A stretch of DNA of 33,445 bases, from NCBI GenBank assembly GCA_018969885.1, contig JAGWXN010000005.1, forward strand, positions 1 through 33,445. The letters run 5' to 3'. The first letter of the stretch is position 1, and every line of letters begins with the position of its first letter. Made by a program: the position numbers and the translations under genes. The notes beneath the pieces are model-generated. The model saw only the letters and a program-made list of their open reading frames with translations, ran no database searches and was not told where the DNA came from. Shown in pieces: positions 10,575 through 18,502 of the stretch. This DNA comes from Betaproteobacteria bacterium (GTDB lineage Bacteria > Pseudomonadota > Gammaproteobacteria > Burkholderiales > Burkholderiaceae).

Positions 10575-11707
10575 GCCGGTTGCAAGGCGCGTGGGCGCGG
10601 GCGCGGCCCTGGGTTGCGGTATTTGATTGGCCGCTCTCGATTGCGATCGGACTGGTGGTGGTCTTGAGCGTGATCACCATGTATTCGGCCGCCTATGATT
10701 TCCCCGGCCGCTTCGAGGCGCACCTGCGTAACCTTGCGATCGCTGGCTTTGCGCTCTGGATGGCTGCGCTGGTGCCAAGAAGCTGGCTGGTCCGGTTTGC
10801 GGTGCCGCTCTTTGTCGGCGGGGTGGCGTTGCTGATTGGGGTCGCGTTGTTTGGCGATATCGCCAAGGGCGCGCGGCGCTGGCTCAATCTCGGCTTCATC
10901 CGGATCCAGCCGTCCGAGGTGCTCAAGATCGCCGCGCCTCTGATGCTTGCCTGGTATTTTCAGCAGCGAGAAGGGATGCTTCGCTGGTTCGATTTCGCAG
11001 CCACCGCGGTGCTCCTCATGGTGCCGGTCTGGCTGATCGCTCGCCAGCCCGACCTGGGTACCGCGCTTCTGGTGCTCGCAAGCGGCGGCTTCGTGATTTT
11101 TCTTGCCGGGCTCAGCTGGAAGCTGCTCGTCTCAATGGCTATCAGTCTTGCGGCCAGTGCGCCGTTTCTGTGGGCCGCCATGCATGACTACCAGCGACAG
11201 CGGGTGCTGACGCTCCTCGACCCCGCCTCCGATCCGCTGGGCCGAGGCTTTCACATCATTCAGTCCACCATTGCGATCGGTTCGGGCGGGGTCTGGGGCA
11301 AGGGCTGGATGGAGGGGACGCAAACCCGGCTCGAGTTTGTGCCCGAACGCACCACCGACTTCATTCTCGCGGTGTTTTCCGAAGAGTTCGGTCTGGTGGG
11401 GAACGGTGTGCTGATCGCGCTCTATCTGGCGGTGGTGCTGCGTGCGCTTGCCATCGCCGCTCGCGGGCTCACGCTGTTTGACCGGCTACTCGCGGGGGCG
11501 CTTGCGCTGGTGTTCTTTGTTTATGCCTTCGTGAACATCGGGATGGTGTCAGGCGTGTTGCCGGTGGTGGGCGTGCCGCTACCTTTCATGTCGTATGGCG
11601 GCACCGCGATGGCCACGCTTGGCCTGGGCCTCGGACTGGTGATGGGTGTTGCGCGCGCCCGTGCCCATCCCGAGGGCGCAGCTCAGCGCATGAACCGTTT
11701 CACATAA
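10571..11707 (+). CDS. mrdB: Peptidoglycan glycosyltransferase RodA (SEDS family)
   Basis: RodA polymerises lipid II glycan strands with PBP2. The 378 residues form about ten membrane helices. SEDS hallmarks are visible: GDIAKGARRWLNLGFIRIQPSEVLKIA, the cytoplasmic RQPDLGTALL, the long periplasmic loop with GSGGVWGKGW and the catalytic-loop region FVPERTTDFILAVFSEEFG, and PLPFMSYGGTAMATLGLGLGLVM near the end. GTG start in the overlap with mrdA. Its 3' end overlaps that of the convergent cupin gene by 25 bp, so no intrinsic terminator separates the two transcripts. Confidence 0.96.
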   Translation: MSRLQGAWARARPWVAVFDWPLSIAIGLVVVLSVITMYSAAYDFPGRFEAHLRNLAIAGFALWMAALVPRSWLVRFAVPLFVGGVALLIGVALFGDIAKGARRWLNLGFIRIQPSEVLKIAAPLMLAWYFQQREGMLRWFDFAATAVLLMVPVWLIARQPDLGTALLVLASGGFVIFLAGLSWKLLVSMAISLAASAPFLWAAMHDYQRQRVLTLLDPASDPLGRGFHIIQSTIAIGSGGVWGKGWMEGTQTRLEFVPERTTDFILAVFSEEFGLVGNGVLIALYLAVVLRALAIAARGLTLFDRLLAGALALVFFVYAFVNIGMVSGVLPVVGVPLPFMSYGGTAMATLGLGLGLVMGVARARAHPEGAAQRMNRFT

Positions 11708-12222
11708 TCCGCCCCGAGCCCCACGGCCTCAAAGTGGGCGCGATAGCGCTCGATGCGCGTGAACACGTCGTCATAGCCCGTGGAGACGCCTTGCGGGTCG
11801 ACATACATGAGCGAACCGTGCACCGTAAAGAGCGTGATCATGTCCTGACAATCGTCGGGCACGACCAGCGTGTGGGTCTCGCCCGGTGGCTCGAACACAT
11901 AGCTGCCTTCGCAGGCAATCCAGTCGTGTTCGAGGTAGTACCAGCTGCCTCGGATGACCCAGGCGTGAACCGCCCCCGAATGACGGTGACGCTGAAGAAT
12001 GCCGGCTCGCTTGACCCGCAGCAGGTGCACGTAATAGCCGCCGCTCACGTTGAGGTGGAGCGGGCGCGACCAGATGCCGGGGGCGACCGGCGCCCATAGC
12101 GTGTCATCGCCATCGAGCGCGTCGTTGATCACCATGTCCGGGACCATGCCCCAGGGTTGGGGACGTGAGTAGGGCTCGAGTCCGGCCGGATTCGGCGGCC
12201 GCTTGCGTACCGGCATGTCCAT
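11683..12222 (-). CDS. Cupin protein, 2,4'-dihydroxyacetophenone dioxygenase-like
   Basis: A 179-residue single-domain cupin. Candidate metal ligands are His79 and His81 (QRHRHSG), His117 (GETHTL) and possibly Glu98. The overall pattern (LWAPVAPGIWSRPLHLNVSGGYYVHLLRVK followed by HAWVIRGSWYYLEHDW) resembles the 2,4'-dihydroxyacetophenone dioxygenase family, non-haem iron enzymes that cleave a C-C bond in aromatic ketones. Many proteins annotated this way have no proven substrate, and nothing around it belongs to an aromatic pathway, so I treat the reaction as unknown. GGAG lies eight bases before the ATG. It is divergent from the glycosylase gene and overlaps the rodA end by 25 bp. Confidence 0.8.
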   Translation of the reverse strand: MDMPVRKRPPNPAGLEPYSRPQPWGMVPDMVINDALDGDDTLWAPVAPGIWSRPLHLNVSGGYYVHLLRVKRAGILQRHRHSGAVHAWVIRGSWYYLEHDWIACEGSYVFEPPGETHTLVVPDDCQDMITLFTVHGSLMYVDPQGVSTGYDDVFTRIERYRAHFEAVGLGADYVKRFMR

Positions 12223-12235
12223 GAGGTTCTCCTCG

Positions 12236-12248
12236 GGAAAACGTTTCC
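12236..12248. promoter_or_regulatory. LacI-operator-like palindrome in the cupin/glycosylase gap
   Basis: GGAAAACGTTTCC has a perfect eight-base AAACGTTT core (12239-12246) with a central CG, followed by an inexact outer match. LacI/GalR-family operators often have this shape. It ends 14 bases before the cupin start, just upstream of its ribosome site, and about 34 bases before the glycosylase GTG. No LacI-family gene is in the window, so the call rests only on shape. Confidence 0.3.
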
Positions 12249-12281
12249 TCGGAAGCGGATGCTAGCGGAGAGCGGACGCGC

Positions 12282-13121
12282 GTGCATCCCGCAACCGGCC
12301 GCACTACACTGCCGGTCGTGACTTCCGCTGCCCCGCCCCCCGCTTCCCGCCCCGCGTCGCTTCGGCCTGAGTCGGCTCAGCCCGCCGCTGCGGCGCAGGC
12401 GCTGATTGCCGCCGCAACCAGGCTGTCGGAGGCGGTCTCGGCGCTCAAATTTTCCGCGCCCGTGACGCATGTCTACAACCCGCTTCTCTACGCCTGGGCG
12501 CCGCACCGCGCCTACCTGGAGCGCTATGCCGCGCAGGGCCTTCGCGCGGTGTTCGTCGGCATGAATCCTGGCCCGTTCGGCATGATGCAGACGGGCGTGC
12601 CGTTCGGCGAGGTGGCTGCGGTGCGAGATTGGATGGGGATCGAAGCGCCGGTGGCTGGCGTTGCCGATGCGCATCCAAAACGGCCAATCGAGGGCTTTGC
12701 CTGCCGTCGCTCCGAGGTGAGCGGACGCCGGCTGTGGGGTTGGGCGGCGCGTCGATTCGGGCCGCCCGAGGTCTTTTTTTCGCAGTGCTTCGTGCTCAAC
12801 TATTGCCCGCTCGTGTTTCTGGAGGCGTCGGGGCGGAACTTCACGCCCGATCGGCTGCCGCGCGCCGAACTGGCGCCGCTTCAGGCGGCGTGCGATGCCC
12901 ACCTGAGGGAGGCGGTGGCGGCGCTTGCGCCCGCCTGGGTGATTGGCGTGGGCGGTTATGCGCGGGCCCGGATCGAAGCGGCGCTCGCCGCGGGTCCGGC
13001 CGGACTTGCGCCCAGGGTCGATCAGATCCTGCACCCGAGCCCGGCGAGCCCCGCTGCCAACCGGGGCTGGGAGCCGGCGGTCGACCAGCAGCTCGAGCGC
13101 CTGGGTGTGTTCACCACCTAG
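12282..13121 (+). CDS. SMUG1-type uracil-DNA glycosylase
   Basis: This belongs to the single-strand-selective monofunctional uracil-DNA glycosylase branch, which removes uracil and oxidised pyrimidines from DNA. The signatures are clear: GMNPGPFGMMQTGVPFG (active-site loop with catalytic Asn), NYCPLVFLEASGRNFTPDRLP, and the intercalation-loop motif HPSPASPAANRGW. The 279 residues from the GTG at 12282 include an Ala/Pro-rich N-terminal tail. A second GTG at 12318 would give 267 residues; neither has a strong ribosome site, although GGAG lies at 12267-12270. SMUG1 is common in animals and patchy in bacteria. It is divergent from the cupin gene and no functional link between them is evident. 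Confidence 0.9.
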   Translation: MHPATGRTTLPVVTSAAPPPASRPASLRPESAQPAAAAQALIAAATRLSEAVSALKFSAPVTHVYNPLLYAWAPHRAYLERYAAQGLRAVFVGMNPGPFGMMQTGVPFGEVAAVRDWMGIEAPVAGVADAHPKRPIEGFACRRSEVSGRRLWGWAARRFGPPEVFFSQCFVLNYCPLVFLEASGRNFTPDRLPRAELAPLQAACDAHLREAVAALAPAWVIGVGGYARARIEAALAAGPAGLAPRVDQILHPSPASPAANRGWEPAVDQQLERLGVFTT

Positions 13122-13156
13122 GTCACCTCGGGGTCGAGCCGGAGCCGCGATCGCCA

Positions 13157-13174
13157 GTTGACGTAAACGTCAAC
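13157..13174. promoter_or_regulatory. Candidate LiuR operator upstream of liuR
   Basis: GTTGACGT and ACGTCAAC form perfect 8-bp arms around a two-base AA centre. The site matches TTnACGTnnACGTnAA, the same pattern found twice at the far end of liuR. It starts 37 bp before the liuR ATG and contains a TTGACG -35 candidate. From its symmetry and place I infer binding by the dimeric MerR-family protein encoded next to it, giving autoregulation. Confidence 0.7.
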
Positions 13175-13186
13175 TCGCCTGATCAT
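13158..13186 (+). promoter_or_regulatory. Candidate liuR promoter, possibly giving a leaderless mRNA
   Basis: TTGACG at 13158-13163 (5 of 6 matches to the sigma-70 -35 box) lies inside the operator. After 17 bp comes GATCAT at 13181-13186 (4 of 6 matches to -10). Transcription would start near 13193, one base before the liuR ATG at 13194. No Shine-Dalgarno sequence precedes that ATG, which fits a leaderless message. The -10 match is only moderate. Confidence 0.4.
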
Positions 13187-13193
13187 TTCGCCC

Positions 13194-13637
13194 ATGCCTA
13201 CCTACAGCATCGGCGAACTCGCGCGCGAGTTCGAAATCACGCCCAGAACCATCCGCTTCTACGAAGACCAGGGGCTCTTGTCGCCGCGTCGCGTGGGGGC
13301 CGGTGCCCGCCAGCGATCGTATTCTCACCGAGACCGTACGCGCCTGAAGCTCACGCTACGCGGCAAGCGGCTCGGCTTGTCGCTCTCGGAAATCCGCGAT
13401 CTCATCAACATGTACGATTCGCCGGCTGACACCGCGCCGCAGCTCACCCGGTTCCTCGAGGTGCTGGACCGCCATCGCTCGCAGCTCGAGTCTCAGCTTC
13501 GCGACCTGAACGAGACCCTGGCCGAAATCCGTGCGCACGAAGATCGCGCCCGGGAGCTGCTCGCGCAGGCCACGGACCGGCGGCCAAGAACCACCCGAAA
13601 ACCCCGGTCCGCCGCCGCCAGACCCACTTCACGTTAA
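13194..13637 (+). CDS. liuR: MerR-family regulator of leucine/isovalerate degradation (LiuR)
   Basis: A DNA-binding regulator of 147 residues. The N-terminal winged-helix YSIGELAREFEITPRTIRFYEDQGLLSP is typical MerR, followed by the wing (RSYSHRDRTRLKLTLRGKRLGLSLSEIRDLI) and a dimerisation helix of about residues 80-125 rich in Leu, Glu, Arg and Gln. The tail is short and basic, with no Cys metal site, so metal sensing is unlikely. LiuR proteins control branched-chain amino-acid and acyl-CoA catabolism in many proteobacteria. The assignment rests on the adjacent liu genes and on matching palindromes at both ends of the gene. Its TAA stop (13635-13637) lies inside the downstream double operator. 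Confidence 0.88.
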   Translation: MPTYSIGELAREFEITPRTIRFYEDQGLLSPRRVGAGARQRSYSHRDRTRLKLTLRGKRLGLSLSEIRDLINMYDSPADTAPQLTRFLEVLDRHRSQLESQLRDLNETLAEIRAHEDRARELLAQATDRRPRTTRKPRSAAARPTSR

Positions 13638-13649
13638 CGTTAACGTCAA
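13628..13649. promoter_or_regulatory. Two overlapping candidate LiuR operators before the liu operon
   Basis: Two copies of TTnACGTnnACGTnAA start at 13628 and 13634, offset by six bases, and share the central ACGT half-sites. Together they span 22 bp and cover the liuR stop codon. A weak promoter can be drawn: TTAACG (13634-13639), 16-bp gap, TATCAA (13656-13661). That would start transcription shortly before the thioesterase gene at 13691. Three evenly spaced ACGT half-sites could allow two dimers to compete or bind together. Confidence 0.7.
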
Positions 13650-13690
13650 TCCGGTTATCAACCCAACTCCCGCCTAGCGCGCCATCGGCC

Positions 13691-14173
13691 ATGCCTACTC
13701 CCGAATCCGCCTCATCCCGCGCCCCGGTGCCGCCGGACCCGCTCTTTGAGTCGCGCATCCGGGAAAGCTTCGGTCGCCAGCCGGCCATGACCACCATCGG
13801 CGCGCGACTGGTTCGCGTGGCGGCGGGCGAGGTCGAGATCGAAATGCCCTTCAGCGCCCATATCACCCAGCAGCATGGGTTCATCCATGGCGGCATACTG
13901 GGCACCGCACTTGATTCGGCCTGCGGCTTTGCTTCGCTCACGCTCATGGCGGCCGACTCCGGCATTCTCACCATTGAGTACAAACTCAATCTGCTCTCGC
14001 CCGGCCGGGGCGAGCGCTTTCGCTTCATCGGCCGGGTACGCAAGGCCGGCCGCACCATCACGCTGGCCGATGCCGATGCCATTGCCATCGAGGCCTCGGG
14101 TCGTGAGCGACTGATCGCCACCATGACCGCCACGGAAATGACAATCACCGGCCGCGACGACGTGCGCAGCTGA
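13691..14173 (+). CDS. PaaI-family hotdog-fold thioesterase
   Basis: A 160-residue hotdog-fold protein, likely to hydrolyse acyl-CoA thioesters in the cytoplasm. The PaaI signature QQHGFIHGGILGTALDSACGFA is clear, with the Asn/Gln-x-x-Gly-x-x-His-Gly-Gly type loop and the catalytic Asp (or Glu) in ALDSACG. The strands that follow (GILTIEYKLNLLSPGRGERFRFIGRVRKAGRTITLADADA) fit the family. It is the first gene after the double LiuR operator. Its likely job is to release CoA from stalled or unwanted branched acyl-CoA intermediates, but the substrate is not proven. No good ribosome site precedes the ATG. Confidence 0.85.
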   Translation: MPTPESASSRAPVPPDPLFESRIRESFGRQPAMTTIGARLVRVAAGEVEIEMPFSAHITQQHGFIHGGILGTALDSACGFASLTLMAADSGILTIEYKLNLLSPGRGERFRFIGRVRKAGRTITLADADAIAIEASGRERLIATMTATEMTITGRDDVRS

Positions 14174-14220
14174 CCACGCTCGCCAGGTAATGGCCCAGTC
14201 GGGCGCCAAGGAGAAAAGTG

Positions 14221-15408
14221 ATGACGGAAATCCCCGGACTGCAGTTCGAACTCGGCGAGGATGTGCAGATGCTGCGAGAGGCGCTACGCGCCTTCGTTGC
14301 CCGCGAAATCACGCCGCGTGCCGGGGAGATCGACCGCACCGACCAATTCCCCATGGATCTGTGGCGCAAGCTGGGCGAACTGGGCGTGCTGGGCATCACG
14401 GTGCCTGAAAACCAGGGCGGCGCGGGTTTGGGCTATCTCGCGCATATCGTTGCCATGGAGGAAATTTCCCGTGGCTCGGCCGCGGTCGGCCTGTCCTACG
14501 GCGCGCACTCCAATCTGTGTGTCAACCAGATTTCCCGAAACGGCACCGATGCGCAGCGCGCGCGCTATCTGCCCGGACTCATCTCGGGCGAGAAAATCGG
14601 TGCGCTCGCCATGTCCGAACCTAATGCCGGGTCCGATGTGATGTCGATGCGGCTACGCGCCGAGTTCAAGGGCGACCGCTGGATTCTGAATGGCACCAAG
14701 ATGTGGATCACCAATGGTCCCGATGCCGATGTGCTGATCATCTATGCAAAGAACGACTTCGAGGCAGGCGCCCGCGGTGTGACCGCGTTTCTGGTCGAGA
14801 AGCACTTCAAGGGCTTTTCGGTCGCGCAGAAGCTCGACAAGCTCGGCATGCGCGGCAGCCACACCGGTGAACTGGTGTTCGATCATTGCGAGGTGCCGGC
14901 CGAAAACGTGCTCGGTGGACTCGGCAACGGCGCGCGGGTGCTGATGAGTGGCCTCGATTTCGAGCGCGCGGTGCTCTCAGGTGGCCCGCTCGGCATCATG
15001 CAGGCCTGCATGGATGTGGTGATTCCCTACGTGCATGAGCGCAAGCAGTTCGGCCAGCCGATCGGCGAGTTTCAGCTGATGCAGGGCAAGCTCGCCGACA
15101 TGTATTCCACCATGATGGCGTGTCGTGCCTATGTGTATGCGGTGGGCCGGCATTGCGATCGCACCCGTGACGGCTCGGTTGATGTGCGAAGCCTGAGGAA
15201 AGACGCCGCTGCCGCGATTCTTTACTCAGCCGAAAAAGCCACCTGGATGGCGGGCGAGGCGCTTCAGTGCCTGGGGGGGAATGGCTATATCAACGATATG
15301 CCCACCGGCCGGCTGTGGCGCGACGCGAAACTCTACGAGATTGGTGCCGGCACCTCCGAGATCCGCCGCATGCTGATTGGCCGCGAACTGTTCGCTGATA
15401 CCCGGTAA
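14221..15408 (+). CDS. liuA: Isovaleryl-CoA dehydrogenase
   Basis: This FAD enzyme oxidises isovaleryl-CoA to 3-methylcrotonyl-CoA, the first committed step of leucine degradation after the branched-chain keto-acid dehydrogenase. The 395 residues have the acyl-CoA dehydrogenase blocks [16 protein letters not shown] and [20 protein letters not shown]. The catalytic base fits isovaleryl-CoA dehydrogenase: Glu248 in [17 protein letters not shown] matches the helix-G glutamate of that enzyme, while the usual C-terminal position (YEGTS in other family members) reads [10 protein letters not shown] use the ATG at 14221, with AAGGAG at 14208-14213; a GTG directly before it is an alternative start. 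Confidence 0.95.
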   Translation: MTEIPGLQFELGEDVQMLREALRAFVAREITPRAGEIDRTDQFPMDLWRKLGELGVLGITVPENQGGAGLGYLAHIVAMEEISRGSAAVGLSYGAHSNLCVNQISRNGTDAQRARYLPGLISGEKIGALAMSEPNAGSDVMSMRLRAEFKGDRWILNGTKMWITNGPDADVLIIYAKNDFEAGARGVTAFLVEKHFKGFSVAQKLDKLGMRGSHTGELVFDHCEVPAENVLGGLGNGARVLMSGLDFERAVLSGGPLGIMQACMDVVIPYVHERKQFGQPIGEFQLMQGKLADMYSTMMACRAYVYAVGRHCDRTRDGSVDVRSLRKDAAAAILYSAEKATWMAGEALQCLGGNGYINDMPTGRLWRDAKLYEIGAGTSEIRRMLIGRELFADTR

Positions 15409-15447
15409 GCCACCGACCTCTACGCGCGACTTGAACCGTTTGCTGCC

Positions 15448-17295
15448 ATGCATCGCCCAACTTTGTCAGATCCCGCACGCATGTCTACGCCGGCCGCTGC
15501 AGGCGAGCCCGTGGGCGGTCGGTCAAACGCGCGCGTGGACGAAAGCGAGAGGCGCGCGGCGGCCATTGCCGCCATGGTGCTCGCGGGCTTTGACCGGCAC
15601 TACGCGCTCTTTCGCTACAACGCTCAGCAGGCCAAGGCGCGCTGGGAACATGGTGACTGGCACGGTATACGGCGGCTCGCTCGCGAGCGGATCGAGTTCT
15701 ACGACCTGCGGGTGCGCGAGGCCGTATCGCGACTGGAGTCGGAATTTTCTCAGTCCGAACTCACCGAGGGCATCTGGTCACAGGTCAAGCGCCATTATGT
15801 GGCGGCGCTCTCAGAACATCGCCAGCCCGAACTCGCCGAGACGTTCTTCAACTCGGTGAGCACCAAGATCCTGCACCGGCGTTATTTTCGGAACGACTTC
15901 ATTTTCGTGCGGCCGGCGGTGTCCACCGAGCATCTCGATGCCGATCCGCCCTCGTGGCGGGTCTATTACCCGCATGCCGCGGGCCTTGCCACGGCACTCC
16001 GCGCGCTTCTGATCGATCTCGGGCTCGCATGCCCGTATGTCGATGCCGAACGTGATGTGGCGCGCATGGAGCGGGCGCTTGAAGCGGAATTCGGCGCGCA
16101 GTTTGAGCCTGCGGCCGATTGGCAGATCCAGGTGCTGCGCACGCTCTTCTTTCGTAACAAGGGCGCCTACCTGATCGGCCGCGTCATCGACGACGGTGAG
16201 GTTCGGCCCTTTGTGGTGCCGTGGCTGCGCGATTCACGCGGTCGTGCCTATGCCGATGCGATGCTGTTTGGCGAGGCCCGCATTGAGGCGCTGTTTAATT
16301 TCTCGCGCGCCTACTTCATGGTGGATATGGATGTGCCGTCGGCCTATGTGCGTTTTTTGCGCAGCCTGATGCCGGCCAAGCCCGAGTCCGAGCTCTACAC
16401 CATGCTGGGGCTGCACAAGCAGGGCAAGACGCTTTTCTACCGCGACCTGCTGCATCATCTGCGCCACTCGCATGACCGCTTCGTGGCAGCGCCCGGCATT
16501 CGCGGGCTGGTCATGGCGGTGTTTACGCTGCCGTCGTTTCCCTACGTATTCAAGCTCATCAAAGATCGCCGCTCAAAGGAGGTCTCGCGCGAGTTCATCA
16601 AGGGCCGTTACCAGATGGTGAAGCTGCACGACCGGGTGGGCCGCATGGCTGACACCTGGGAATATTCTGATGTACCGTTTCCGCGCGGGCGCTTTGATCC
16701 AGCGCTGCTAGCCGAATTGCGCGAGGCCGCACCCTCGCTCATCGAAGACGATGGCGAGTCGGTGGTGATCCGGCACCTCTATATCGAACGACGCATGACG
16801 CCGCTCAACCTTCACCTCGAGCGATCGAGCGAGGCCGAGCGCGAGCGCGCGATCATCGAATACGGCAACGCCATCCGTGAGATGGTGGCGGCCAACATCT
16901 TTCCGGGCGACATGCTCTACAAGAATTTCGGTGTCACGCGCCAGGGTCGCATCGTGTTCTACGACTATGATGAGGTCGCCTACCTCACCGACTGCAATTT
17001 TCGCGAAATACCGCTCGCGCGTACGCCCGAAGACGAGATGGCGAGCGAGCCTTGGTATGCAGTGGGGCCGAATGATGTATTTCCCGAAGAATTCGGCACC
17101 TTTCTCCTCGGACATCCGGCGATTCGTGCAGTGTTCATGGCGCACCACAGCGAGTTGCTCGAGGCCGGCTTCTGGCGCGCCCGTCAGGCGCGCATCCGCG
17201 AGGGCCTGCTCGAGGACGTCTTTCCCTACCCGGAGGCGCTTCGCTTCCGTCATGTTTCCGATCCAGACATTCCCAACCAGGAGAAGCTCTCATGA
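15448..17295 (+). CDS. aceK: Isocitrate dehydrogenase kinase/phosphatase
   Basis: AceK phosphorylates and dephosphorylates isocitrate dehydrogenase, steering isocitrate into the glyoxylate shunt during growth on acetate or acetyl-CoA-yielding substrates. The 615 residues (604 from a second Met at 15481) compare with about 580 in E. coli. The kinase-like C-terminal half is well conserved: IREMVAANIFPGDMLYKNFGV, the metal-binding FYDYDEVAYLTDCNFREIP (Asp506 in my numbering) and EPWYAVGPNDVFPEEFG. The N-terminus is variable and the start uncertain. It lies between liuA and the thiolase gene and overlaps the latter as ATGA, so it is expressed with leucine catabolism. That makes sense because the pathway yields acetyl-CoA. 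Confidence 0.95.
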   Translation: MHRPTLSDPARMSTPAAAGEPVGGRSNARVDESERRAAAIAAMVLAGFDRHYALFRYNAQQAKARWEHGDWHGIRRLARERIEFYDLRVREAVSRLESEFSQSELTEGIWSQVKRHYVAALSEHRQPELAETFFNSVSTKILHRRYFRNDFIFVRPAVSTEHLDADPPSWRVYYPHAAGLATALRALLIDLGLACPYVDAERDVARMERALEAEFGAQFEPAADWQIQVLRTLFFRNKGAYLIGRVIDDGEVRPFVVPWLRDSRGRAYADAMLFGEARIEALFNFSRAYFMVDMDVPSAYVRFLRSLMPAKPESELYTMLGLHKQGKTLFYRDLLHHLRHSHDRFVAAPGIRGLVMAVFTLPSFPYVFKLIKDRRSKEVSREFIKGRYQMVKLHDRVGRMADTWEYSDVPFPRGRFDPALLAELREAAPSLIEDDGESVVIRHLYIERRMTPLNLHLERSSEAERERAIIEYGNAIREMVAANIFPGDMLYKNFGVTRQGRIVFYDYDEVAYLTDCNFREIPLARTPEDEMASEPWYAVGPNDVFPEEFGTFLLGHPAIRAVFMAHHSELLEAGFWRARQARIREGLLEDVFPYPEALRFRHVSDPDIPNQEKLS

Positions 17296-18488
17296 ACGAT
17301 CCCGTTGTTATCGTTTCGGTTGCCCGCACCCCCATCGGCAGCATGGTGGGTGAGCTGTCGGGCTTTGCCGGCCATCAGCTGGGCTCGCATGCCATCAAGG
17401 CCGCGGTCGCCCGTGCGGGCATTGCCCCGGAGCAGGTGCAGGAGGTGATCATGGGCTGCGTGCTGCCGGCCGGTCAGGGCCAGGCCCCAGCGCGTCAGGC
17501 CACGCTTGGTGCGGGGCTGCCGCGCTCGACCGGCGCAACCACCTTGAACAAGGTCTGCGGCTCGGGCATGAAGGCCGCCATGTTTGCGCACGATCTGCTG
17601 GTCGCGGGGAGCGCCGAGATTGTGGTGGCGGGCGGCATGGAGAGCATGAGCAACGCCCCCTACATGATGCTCAAAGGTCGCGGTGGCTATCGCTACGGCC
17701 ACGGAACGCTCTTTGATCACATGGCCCTTGACGGCCTGGAAGACGCCTACGAAAAAACCCCCAATGGCGGCGGTAAGTCGATGGGCCAGTTCGCCGAAGA
17801 CTGCGCAGGCAAATACGCCTTCACCCGCGAGGAGCAGGATGCCTACGCCATTGAATCCACCCGCCGCGCGGTGGCTGCCAACACCGATGGCAGCTTCGCC
17901 TGGGAGATCGCGCCGGTGACCGTGGCGGGCAGGAAGGGCGATGTGGAGATTGCGCGCGACGAGGCGCCCTTCAAGGCCAACGTCGACAAGATCCCTTCCC
18001 TTAAGCCCGCCTTCCGAAAAGACGGCACGGTCACCGCTGCCACCTCCTCATCCATCTCCGATGGGGCGGCTGCACTCGTCATGATGCGCGCCTCGACCGC
18101 GGCGCGCCTGGGTGCCAAGCCGCTTGCACGGCTGGTCGCGCATGCCACGCATTCGCAGGAGCCACAGTGGTTTACCACCGCACCGGTCGGCGCGATCGAG
18201 AAGCTCTATGCCAAGACCGGCTGGACCACCGATTCAGTGGACCTGTTCGAAATCAATGAAGCGTTTGCGGTGGTGGCGATGGCCGCCATGCGCGACCATG
18301 CGATCCCGCATGCCAAGGTCAATGTGAATGGCGGCGCCTGTGCGCTCGGCCATCCGATTGGTGCATCCGGTGCGCGGCTGATCGTCACGCTGATTGGCGC
18401 GCTCCGCGCGCGAGGCGGCAAGCGCGGCGTGGCCTCGCTTTGCATCGGCGGTGGTGAGGCCACCGCGGTTGCCATCGAGATGCTGTAA
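17292..18488 (+). CDS. atoB: Acetyl-CoA acetyltransferase (thiolase)
   Basis: A thiolase of 398 residues that interconverts acetoacetyl-CoA plus CoA with two acetyl-CoA. The active-site residues are all present: nucleophile Cys89 in NKVCGSGMKA, His354 in NGGACALGHPIGASG, and Cys384 in SLCIGGGEATA. GGMESMSNAPYM is the standard substrate-loop signature. The N-terminus and length match the biosynthetic/AtoB type rather than the FadA or PcaF types. In this cluster it can finish the breakdown of acetoacetate once it is activated to acetoacetyl-CoA, but no gene for that activation is in the cluster. ATG in the ATGA overlap with aceK. Confidence 0.94.
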   Translation: MNDPVVIVSVARTPIGSMVGELSGFAGHQLGSHAIKAAVARAGIAPEQVQEVIMGCVLPAGQGQAPARQATLGAGLPRSTGATTLNKVCGSGMKAAMFAHDLLVAGSAEIVVAGGMESMSNAPYMMLKGRGGYRYGHGTLFDHMALDGLEDAYEKTPNGGGKSMGQFAEDCAGKYAFTREEQDAYAIESTRRAVAANTDGSFAWEIAPVTVAGRKGDVEIARDEAPFKANVDKIPSLKPAFRKDGTVTAATSSSISDGAAALVMMRASTAARLGAKPLARLVAHATHSQEPQWFTTAPVGAIEKLYAKTGWTTDSVDLFEINEAFAVVAMAAMRDHAIPHAKVNVNGGACALGHPIGASGARLIVTLIGALRARGGKRGVASLCIGGGEATAVAIEML

Positions 18489-18502
18489 GCCTTGCTCTGC
18501 CC

